DNA of 64,000 nt from the NCBI RefSeq assembly GCF_932526225.1, contig NC_064041.1, forward strand, positions 7,399,042-7,463,041. Reading direction: 5' to 3'. The notes beneath the pieces are model-generated. The model searched no databases and was not told where the DNA came from. It saw only the letters and a list, made by a program, of their open reading frames with translations. The position numbers and the translations under genes are program-made. How positions within the stretch are numbered: position 1 is the first letter of the stretch; the number at the start of each line of letters is the position of its first letter. Positions 1 to 10,400 of this stretch are shown here, one piece after another. Source of the DNA: Nematostella vectensis (lineage: Eukaryota > Cnidaria > Anthozoa > Actiniaria > Edwardsiidae).

Positions 1-1533
1 ATCCCACCCCCCCCCCCCCCCCCCCTCCCCCTCGCTCCTGCTATATAGGCTAGAAGATCGGCTCTTTTCTATCTACCTAACAGATCAATAGCCATTCTAA
101 CGTTTCTTGCGTACGTGCGTATCTAGGCCGTGATTCAAGTACGTAAGTCGCTTGCAAATGACTGAGACCGCCCTTGTCATGTCGAAATCATTCATGGTGA
201 TAATGCGTCATCAACAAAAGACTGATGGTGCGTAGTAGGAATCGTGCGACGTCTCACGCCAGACAACGACTTTTTCTAAAATTCAAATAAACGAATAAAG
301 TACACTGTACTTTGGTTTGTGTGTTTGTAACTCAAGGGAAAAGGATGGTAAATTTTATACTAAATAAACGGAAAATTGATTTACGTGCGAAATAAGACTT
401 CAGCAAAAAAGCAATCTGGTCCCCTATCGCCCCTAGTTTGCGTGACGTGTCGTTCTTTGTGTTGTGCGTCGCGTGACTTAATGAGACCGTGACACGAAGC
501 TTTATACCAGATAAAGGTAATGATAAAAAGGCTCCGCAGCGGATAAATCTTTCGGTAAAACCACAGTGTATGTCTTATTATACCCATGTTTTAGAGTTAA
601 GCTAACTGGTGGCGTCTTGGATAAAAAAGTCACAAGATTAATCTTATCTATCTAACTGCTTAGATTTTAAATTCTGGTTGAGATTTTGCATATTACTGTG
701 ATAATACTTTTCTTGATAAAAAAAGACGTGTCTTATCTAACGGTTTTAGGTAAGCTATAGTCCGAGTTCAAGTACCCAAATGAATAAAGTGCTTCACTTT
801 TTGACGATTGTCAAACATTAAGACAAAATTTATTCGCTAAGAAACGTGATTCCGTGAAAAGGGTGGTTTTTGGTTTCTCGCGAGATCAAAATAACATTAC
901 AACTATAGCTTACAAGGTTTTATTCTTTTGAAATTATAGAATAATATCTGCACACGTGTCTTGTAGTATTTTGGCCGATTTTCTCTTGTATAGATGTCTT
1001 TTGACCCGTGACCCTAATAAAGTGAGGAAACCACATAATAGTCTTCTATCGCTTATCATTTCTGTTATATTAAAAGAATATGCTATGCATTAGCGTATTT
1101 TTTTCCGCTTCGACCATGTTGAATATGGTTCCGTGAGACAGTGATTTTGAGCATTTCGATCATTTCACGGTTTTCGGAAGCCTCTGTCTCGGCACGGGGT
1201 GAACTCACGGGAAGTAATAATTTTATCGACGCTTTCCGGTTGTCAATCAAATAATTTTTCCAGGTTCTATTGGTTTGTAAAACAATAAAAATTGTACTAG
1301 CTTAAACATGATTGGACAATTCAGACAGGTGAGGTTGATTGACGGACGTGAAATGACACGCTAATGGCGTCAGCTGGCTGCATTTGATCCCGAAGTTTAG
1401 AGGGAATCTGAAAATTCTCAGTCGAAGAAGCGACACTTTGGAGCTCAAGAAGTTTGTAATATCAGCTTAAATCCAAACCATTGTTTGCGGTTTTCCTTGA
1501 TTTTTAGAGCAAGTACTGATGTCTTAACGAAGG
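1..1533. other. Intergenic DNA upstream of the first small ORF
   Basis: The window opens with a poly-C run of about 20 bases (7-25). The rest is AT-rich DNA with no ORF resembling a protein I know. An acceptor-like pyrimidine tract ending in TTTTTAG lies at about 1500-1507, so the ORF at 1534 could be a second exon whose 5' UTR lies in this stretch. Confidence 0.4.
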
Positions 1534-1935
1534 ATGTCTGCATTTAGGGAAGCCTCGAAAATGAGGGAGAAAGAAAGGCCGTATCCTTGCGCGCCTCCAC
1601 CAAGTCCTATAACGGGCTCTCGGAGAAATTTCGACCTTTCTGTATCTCCACTTTCTTCTTCGCCAGAATCTTCATTTAAAGACGAAGATATAGAAATGAA
1701 TGACTTCTTAGTTATGGCTTTATCAAGGATGAACGTCGAACAGTCTTCTTTAAAGAGGAAGAAGCATTCCGAGTATGAAATTTCGTCGGGATACGAAGGA
1801 CATGACATTGTCGAACACAAAAAGGCCAAATGCAAAAGGAAGCACAAGAAATCTTCAGGGCATAGCACTCATACACGAATACCTGAAGTCAGCAAAGTGA
1901 ATTCTACAAATACTTCTTTACCAATGCCTACATGA
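1534..1935 (+). CDS. Small hypothetical protein, 133 aa, intronless ORF
   Basis: I do not recognise this protein. The ORF runs 133 codons to a TGA. The N-terminal half is rich in Ser, Pro and acidic residues (a PPPSP motif near residue 22, an SPLSSSPESS stretch near 38). It is followed by a hydrophobic patch (NDFLVMALSRM, about residues 56-66) that could form a short helix. The C-terminal third is strongly basic (KKAKCKRKHKK, about residues 95-105), like a nuclear localisation signal. AATAAA signals follow at 2051-2056 and 2128-2133, as expected for a short 3' UTR. The opposite-strand ORF over the same bases looks like a shadow. A nuclear regulatory protein is possible, but only composition supports that. 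Confidence 0.5.
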   Translation: MSAFREASKMREKERPYPCAPPPSPITGSRRNFDLSVSPLSSSPESSFKDEDIEMNDFLVMALSRMNVEQSSLKRKKHSEYEISSGYEGHDIVEHKKAKCKRKHKKSSGHSTHTRIPEVSKVNSTNTSLPMPT

Positions 1936-2127
1936 GAACATATGTTCGTTGTAGAGAATATTTTATTGGAATTTCGCGAATTTACTAGGGGAACGAAGTC
2001 GTGTGAGCCAAGCCGATATGGATATCAAATTGCTCTGAAATTGTTACAGAAATAAAACGATAGCGACTAACTCCTCAAAGAATCAAGCAAGAGCACATTG
2101 AAAAACGTCTAATGAATATACAGAGCC

Positions 2128-2133
2128 AATAAA
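2128..2133 (+). terminator. Polyadenylation signal AATAAA after the small ORF
   Basis: AATAAA lies about 190 bases after the stop codon at 1935; a second one is at 2051-2056. Their position fits the 3' end of a short transcript. This is inferred from the hexamer alone. Confidence 0.35.
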
Positions 2134-5100
2134 TTAAAGACATTAAGAAGTATTTTTTCAGGAAAATTTCAGATAAAATGCAAATTTAAAACGAGAGCGA
2201 ACAGTTGGCGTGCGAACATTTCTGCTCCATCGAAACAACTGTTGAATTCGCCTCTTTGAAAATGTTTCCAAAATTTCCAAGCTCTAAACAGTTGAGTTGC
2301 TATTCTACAGTTCACGCATAAAGTAAGTTGCTTAGTATACCTAGTTTAAACCATCTCCAAAATTCAATTTTTGTTGTACTTACATAAAATTTAACAAGAA
2401 AAGTTTAGTAGTAGGAGATGTAAAAATCTATTTATGTGGGTCTTTGAAGATGTAAATTCATATTAAATTTTATTTTATACAAAAGTTGAATAATATCAAG
2501 GAAATAGGGCTAGAGAAAATTGTCCATTTCTTTTAATAAAATCAACACGCTATAAAACTATGATGGTACTGGAGTTGATTTTATGTAAATTGTGTGTCAA
2601 GCTTATCTAATCTGCGAAGAAATTTAGACAATTTTTTGTAAATCCCTTGTGGAATTCACTCCAAATTATAGCTCTGACCTAATTTTAACCATGAAGCCAC
2701 AGCCAAATTTAAAACTTAGTTCAGTAATTGATAAAAAATGAATGGATTCATTTTATTTCTCACTTTTCTTGAAGGTAATCTTTTTTCCACTTGGCTGTCA
2801 TCTGGGTATATTTAGTTTGGGCCATAGGTTGCACCATTGGTGAACTAGAAGCATCCGCTTCAATTCACTTGACAGTGAATGTCTGTTAGTTTATGCTTAC
2901 AAGCTATTTTTGTCAGCTTATGCTAAATACCTAGTCATGATTCAATCTTTCTATCTGTGAGATGTCAGAACAAGTTCTGTGGTCACTGACATTTGGGGAG
3001 CTGTTAAATTAATCATTTTCTTGTCCACATTAAATTGAACAACAAAGGTGTCATTGCAAAGCGTAGCAGGGGAGCAAGCTGTGATTAACTTAGAGATGAT
3101 TATTTGAACTCTTATGTACCCAAATATAGCCATGCAAATGAGGGAAGGTGCCAAAGAAAAGGGGGGGGGGGGGGGAGAAGTTTAAGAGACAGGAATATTG
3201 CTGGACCTCTGATTGACTAAGTCATCAAATTTCAGAATTTCAAAGTAAGGTGTAACTCCTCTCTGTATCTGTCATATAGTGTTTCAAGAAAGATATGGGC
3301 TGGGTAGTTTTAAAGAACTCTGCCATCTGAAAGCACTTACCCGGCAGTTTCTCTGTATTGCTGTGTTGCTCTATAAATAAAGTGCTCATTGAGAACAGGC
3401 TTGTCACAGCTTGAGCCAAGATTTGCTAAAGCCTGTCCATACCACTAGGGCTAAAACCAACCAGATGCATAGCTCTCCCTTCGAACCTACCACAACTTCT
3501 GACAAAGTTTTCTCTTTCTTTCATGTGTAGACACTAGGGGTGCTGCCACGCCCTCCATCCCACTATAAAGAGACCTTTTCTATTGAAAAGAGTAGTCTAC
3601 AAGTTGTTTTCAATGTACGGTTTATTTAATATAACTTAGTTTAATTCTAGTATCAATAATAATGCATACTATAATGAAGTCATAACATTTTGATAATAAC
3701 TAGATTCTATTTACAGAATATAATAATGCTGGAAAAAATTCACTAGTGATAATAATATAATTATATTATAACTTTAATTTTAACTTTATAAATAACGTGT
3801 ATATTAGGAAAACATACTTTGTAGTTTACAATGTCTAAGTAAGCATTTCAATTTCCTTTAAATTCCGTAAATTGAAAACTGAAAATATCCATACTGAACT
3901 TGTCATTAAACTTTTCCTGGACTAAAGCCTGCAAGAAAAATTAAAATATGACTTAATAACTGTTCAAGTTGCAATGGTCACGCCTGGCTACTATGAGCAT
4001 GAGAAATGCTCTTAACAAACTCCTACCAGGGCAGGATCAAGCTCTAATTATGCAACATAGCTACACTGGGTTTTCAAAGTAAACAGAGAACCCATTGCAA
4101 AACAATACACATTTCAGTTAGTTTAAAGAGAAGTTTGTAATTTTAGGATCAGAATTTAGCTTACAAATTATATTCCTTATGTCCTTACTCCTGTGACTGA
4201 CTCATGGATACTACCATTGTTACAGTTATCACCGTCATTCTATGGTCCAAGCGACCACGCACTACAAGATAATAGCTGTATGGAAAAGTACTCTCTTAGT
4301 ACATCTAGACCTGCCCAGAGTTGCCCTCTTTGATTTTCCCTAATAAGATCACGGGAGCTAATGGGAATTTTTTTCAGTAAACCTATGCTAGGGGCATTTT
4401 ACATTTGGGAGTCGTATGTAGCACAAGAGCAGATAAAAGTGGTGCAGGAGAAAATAGATGAAACAAATCATGCTTTGCAAAACGAGCACTCAGACTTGCT
4501 ATAGGTGAAGGGGTAAATAAGTTAAAGGTGCAACAATTGACTTGACCACCGGCCCCCATTTAAATATCTTTATGATTTTCTTGGTCATCTTATTGATATA
4601 CCATATAGTACTATCAAAAGACTCATATGGTGACAACCCTTAGCCTGGCCTACAGGTATCAATATTTGTAACTGATGACATGGCCATGGCAGGGGGTGGA
4701 GAACTGGGGGCATGTGCACACTGAAATTTTCAAAAATTATGAGGAAATGACCAAAAGGGGTGTTGCTGTGACTCCCCCCCCCCCCCCAATATTTTCTAAA
4801 TGTTTCTGTATTGTGCCCCCACAATCTTATGTGGCCTGCTACGGCTTTGGATGATGCAGCACCTAAAGTGAGGATCGAGATAAGTTTTAAATTGGAGGCA
4901 AGTTAAAAAAAATAAAATAAAATTCTAAAAAGATACCTCTTGATGTATATGGATTGAACATTTTGATAACTACCCAAAACATGAAGCAGAAGACCATGAA
5001 AGTACAAGTGGGATGTTCTTAAAACTTTATGGTAAATAATGTAGTGTTAACGTTCCCTCTGCTTGTTTTGGGTGGGGTCAGTGCCCCACCTAAGGGGTGT

Positions 5101-5998
5101 GGCTGTGCTCCTAGCTTTCATAATACCACTTGTATTGTGCCACCCCCCAAGTTTTTTTTATTTCCGTTATGGCTCTGTAGTGATGCTGTGTTGATAAGCT
5201 ATTGTATGCTGCATTCATTCTTGCCACGTGATAACTGTACAGATCTCATCACATTCTGGATGTGCTGTTCATCTCGTTCCGCTCTGGGAGAAAAAAAAAC
5301 ATCCTTTTTCAGCCCAGAAAAACATTACATAGAAACAAAAGGAACATGTCATTAAGGAGTAACCGCATGATCCCAAGTTAAAAAAAAGGCATACCTGTAA
5401 CCACGAGGGAAATTTGCAATTCCGTTTGGGGTGGGGGCCAATTTCACCAAAATAAAGCTAATTTCCAGCAAGAAAATTAAGGGGGGTTGAAAGTCCTTTT
5501 AGCCTAGGATGTTCCGCGGAAATAGAGGGCAAGCGAGGAGTATGGTTGCTCGGAGAATGGAGAGAGGGGGAACGTTTGATTTGCCTCTCACATTCCTGTC
5601 ACCATTCTTTACGCAGGCACTCTTTGCTGGCTTTCTATTTCTGCTGAAACACCATGGAAACGCTTGCTGTGCAGGTTAGGGTCATCTAATCAACTTTTTG
5701 GGGGAGTATGGATCTATTTTCAATCAGCAGATAAGTGGTATCGTTACATTTTCAAACAACGGCTCGGTAAAAAAGTAATTTGAAAAGACCTAAGTCAAGA
5801 ACCAAACAAAAGACAGAGATTTTTTTCTTTGGCCACAATAGGTACCCCGTTAGAGATTTTTGGCTAAAATAGAAAATGGTCCGAGAACATGCGTAATCGA
5901 TGATGCTGGTGGTAATGTTAGATAGGCGAGATTTTGATAGGTGCCCCTTGAAAAATGGGTGGATTGTTTGGTTGACCCATTGTCCTTGGTTTCAAGCA
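2134..5998. other. Intergenic stretch with dispersed repeat pieces
   Basis: No convincing coding ORF. It holds a poly-G run (about 3161-3176), an AT-rich block (3600-3950) and, at about 4685-4800, an inverted copy of a G-rich dispersed repeat also present at 48980-49075 and 63640-63790. A related scrap may lie at 5060-5160 (GTGCCCCACC and AAGGGGTGTGGCTGTG). The 3' UTR of EHBP1 (minus strand) should occupy the right end, but no clear polyadenylation signal was found. Confidence 0.45.
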
Positions 5999-7413
5999 TC
6001 ATGTTTTCAAAGTTGTACTTGCGAAGATAGTCACGCCGAAGGACAAGCTACAAGTGGTTAACTTGTACAAGCACTTCATGTTTGTTGATAGCCTTTTTTG
6101 GTTGATAAGAGTGAATACATACTGCTGTACTTGAGAATCTTCAAGTTGTACCAACTGGTCCCGTTTGTTGACGAGCTCGACAAGTTCCTCTAAGAGATCT
6201 GCCTCACGTGCTTTCTCCTCTTTGGTTTTCTCAAAATCTGGGGTTGTGGAGGAACAAACAATAAGACAACCTTGTCTACACAATAAATAAATAAATAATA
6301 TGTCGTTCTTGATTGGACCCATTTTGAGGGGTGTAAACGATGAACCAGTTCATAGGTTGTAACCAGACGAACTCGGATTTTAATCTAGAAAGGAAACCTC
6401 CGTCTTACCCTCCTTTTCCAGCAGTGCTCTGAGCTCTCTGTTCAGCAACTCGTATCGCCTCTCCAGGTCATCCTCCTTTTCACTGCAATTCAATGTAAAT
6501 ACGCTATGTTACCTACATTATAGATACGTTTTGAGCCGATGGTAAATTTCGATAGCGCGTCTTCGGCTATGTAAATCAGAAAAAGGTATTACTCACAGTA
6601 GGCTTAATTCCGTCTGGCGTCGCACCAACTCATTCTTTTTGTTGACCAAGATAAACCACTCCTGTAGCAACTTCTCCTCCTCATCTTTACAACCTGCGGG
6701 ACGTTACAATGAGAGAATACCTTTTTGTACATACAGATATCAAAATGGATCCTTGCTGTTTTGCTGTTATCCTGACAGCTCATGTAATTTAGTCACCTGA
6801 CTACTATTTGATACGTGATATGCCAATTTGAGGCAACACATGCGCCGCTGAGCATGTCGAGCCCACATTGGTTGTGAGTAACACTACCCTGTACCCCCTG
6901 GATCTGATCACATGGGCTGTGAGTAACACTACCCTGTACCCCCCCTGGATCTGATCACATGGGCTGTGAGTAACACTACCCTGTACCCCCCTGGATCTGA
7001 TCACATGGGCTGTGAGTAACACTACCCTGTACCCCCCTGGATCTGATCACATGGGCTGTGAGTAACACTACCCTGTACCCCCCCTGGATCTGATCAAATG
7101 GGCTGTGAGTAACACTACCTTGTACCCCCTGGATCTGATCACATGGGCTGTGAGTAACACTACCCTGTACCCCCCCCTGGATCTGATCACATGGGCTGTG
7201 AGTAACACCAACCTGTACCCCCCCTGGATCTGATCACATGGGCTGTGAGTAACACTACCCTGTACCCCCCCTGGATCTGATGGACACACCTTTATGTTTC
7301 ATAACAGTCCTCAGTTCTCTCTCCAGCTTGGCCGCCACCAGGTCGAGTGCAAGTTGTTCCTCCTCCAGTGCCACCAGCTCCTGCTTGACATACTCCGTCG
7401 TGTCCTGTAGTCC
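5999..7413 (-). other. EHBP1: EHBP1 exons 21-24: C-terminal bMERB domain
   Basis: Exons: 7413-7290, 6693-6597, 6482-6409, 6237-5999 (terminal, end uncertain). They encode the long helical bMERB domain that binds Rab GTPases in the EHBP1/MICAL families. Landmarks are [58 protein letters not shown] and [20 protein letters not shown], each matching the EHBP1 C-terminal pattern. After QVQQ the reading continues about 41 residues with no family resemblance to a stop at 5999. This may be retained intron if a further exon exists downstream. Confidence 0.88.
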
Positions 7414-10400
7414 CTAAGAAAACCCAAAAAGTTTCAGTCAAAGAAGCAATTGAACATGGGTTGTGGCCAAGTCCCGGTAAGGTGGCAAGCAGGCCATCTT
7501 ACCAAAGAGAAAATCCAGAATTTGTGAATGCTGTCACCATAGTTTTTTTTTCATGCACAACACTATAGGAGTGTTATATTTGCCAGGTTGTCTTCAATGT
7601 TTTTGTCCTTTTAGATTTCTTGGATTTAAAAATGCTAAACTTTAACAAAGTTATATCAAAATCAAACAAATGAGAGAAACTAGGGAGGACATAATTCAAG
7701 CTATGGACTTACAAGTTCACTACAATGTTCACGTAAATTATAACCCCGTGATATGTAAGCCATACTCTTTCGTATATTCTTATGGGAGAGCTTTCTTCTT
7801 TGGATTTAGGGATGCAAACCTTTTACCAAGCTATTTTAAAATTTAAACAAATGGGAAACTAGGGTCGTTATCTTTCAAGCTATGGGCTTACAATTTCACT
7901 AAAATGTTCACATAATATAACCCCATGATACATAAGCCATACACAAATATAGTCGAAAAATATATTCAATTTTATAATTTAAAATATTTACATTAACAAA
8001 TTTGCTTACCATTCGCTCACTTTCAAGGGTACTTTCAAACTCATCTTCAAAGGGGTTCTGTTAAAAAGTGATAAAAAGTAAGGGTTTTCACATAACAAAG
8101 CAATTTTTATTGATTATTGTTTGCTCTGTCGAGGTAGAAATGTTTGCTGCTTCATCTACTTCAGCAAGGGTGTTGCTATGGATAGGGGAGCAGGCCGCAG
8201 GCACCAATGGGACTGAATTTTGAGCAGGGGCAGCTACACTATTACGTACAACACAAGTTGATAACTTACCAGCGAGTCTGTATCCTCATCTGATTTCTTG
8301 TCATGTTCTTCCCTTTCGGGTTTATCTGCAGACGCATGCAAATGAAATGTTTTAAAATTCTCAAAAGTTCCCAAAGACACAACGATGAGAACAACAACTT
8401 ATACCAACAGCAACAAGATAAACAACACATGCCATGTTTAGGCCTAGTTTAAACGCCGTTCTTTTCATGTACTGTTACAAATGCATGTGTGAAAATAGAC
8501 CGATTCGATTCTTCTATGTTCATTTGCATTTGGAACAGCACATGAAAAGAACAGCTTTTAAACTAGGCCTTAGTCTAGTTGTGTTTCTATTCTATCAACA
8601 TTGGAAGACAAATTATATCGTGAATTCCGAAATATCTATCTAAAATGCATAACTTGACGTTAAAGGTATGGGTAGTTTTTTAGGTATTTTGCTATTCGAT
8701 CAACGTTTCCATTTGTTATTGTTTTTGTTTTTTTAAAATTTGCAAAAAAGTGCAATAGTCTATTTGCGAAAAAACTTCAAAATTACTTTACTAACAATAT
8801 TTGACTAAAACATCTAAGTTACTCGCTTGGAATTGATTGAAACGGTGGCTTTGTGTCACTTGGTATTGTATAGAAGCAAAAAGGGTGCGATGAGCTTCCT
8901 TTAAAGAATGTCAATAACCCACTTCTTTGTTATTGTTTACCATTGAAAATACAGCGGTACACATTCGCAAGGAAACTTCAAAATAACAATCTACGAATGA
9001 AGTCTGATATGTTATTGACGATATTTGGTTGAAAATATCTCACTCACTTGAATTAGCCGATAGAAGTGGATTCTCTGTGTTACTTGGCATTGGTGTAAAA
9101 TGGCAGCATGATTAGCGATCTTCAAGAGCATTCCTCACCTTTGTCTTGCTTGTCTGTCGTAGTGCCATACTCCATGGTGCGTGGAGGTTTTGGTGGGGGT
9201 GGTGGAGGGTAGCTGGGGGGTTTCACCACAGGATTCAGCTCAAAGCTATCAAAGTTCATTTTTCTGGTTCGTGCATAAGCCTGAGCTGCAGCCCTGTGTC
9301 CCATCTTGTTGCCCTTTTGGTTAGGAGGGCAGTTTGTGTCTTCAGCTACTTTTTTTTCCTTTGGCGGTAGTTCTGGTGGAGGTGGCGAGGAAGGGATAGG
9401 AGAAACTGACAGCTCGTTTTCGGAATTGGATGATGAGGCTGATTCTTTCCTCTTCTTCTCCAGACGCTTGTACCTGGGGAAATGTCAAATATTGAAAAGG
9501 GGCGTTCATAGGGAGCAGACGCGGGGAGTGTACTCGACGGACTGGTGTGGAACAAGGAGTGAACTAGTCGGGGCTTGGCCTCGACTTCCCATCAGAGCAC
9601 AGAGGCGCTGCATTTAGCTGTGCAACTAATGCTGTGCAACGAATAGTGTTATTCTTTTAAAGACAATCCGCTGTCACTGACACTTTTTCAGACACACCAA
9701 AGTTTCTTTAATGCTCTCCTTACCAACAAGAGCAGATAATGCTGGTTAAGATTTTGACCTGATTAAAGTCACTAAATAAAACTCACCTAGTTGGAGATTT
9801 GGGAACATCGGTTTCAGAGGGGTTTGAAACTGGCATCACACTGTAGCCTTCTGCCTTCTTCTCGGAATCAACAACAGAGGAACTCTCTCCCAACCCGTTA
9901 TCCCCTGTAGAATTCTCCTCTGTTCCCTTATCGACTGTAGAATTCTCCTCTGCTCCCTTATCCACTGTAGAATTCTCCTCGGTTCCCTTATTCCCTGTAG
10001 AATTCTCCTCGGTTCCCTTATCGACTGTAGAATTCTCCTCTGCTCCCTTATCCACTGTAGAATTCTCCTCGGTTCCCTTATCCACTGTAGAATTCTCCTC
10101 GGTTCCCTTATCCCCTGTAGCTTTCTCCTCTGCCCTCTTATCCTCCTTCTTCTCTGACTTTACTTCATTCAGCACAGCGCGTATTCCTTTAAGCTTTTCA
10201 CTCTCCTCGAACTCTGACTTCTCATGGCCCTGTTCCTTGTTGCGATCTTTGCCCAGCTTCAACTTAAGCGGTCTATGCTCCATCTTGTACCCCCTCTTGA
10301 CTGGCTCATCAGTGCCATTTTCCAGAGGCTGAACGCCTGTCTCTGGGGTGTCTAAATCAACGGGCGGGCTGGATAGGTTGGCTTTGGTGGATGACTCTCC

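Noticed and set aside
6873-7280. CRISPR-like array
   Set aside because: Units are contiguous with no unique spacers; this is a minisatellite in a eukaryotic intron. The same applies to the 13-, 16- and 29-bp arrays.
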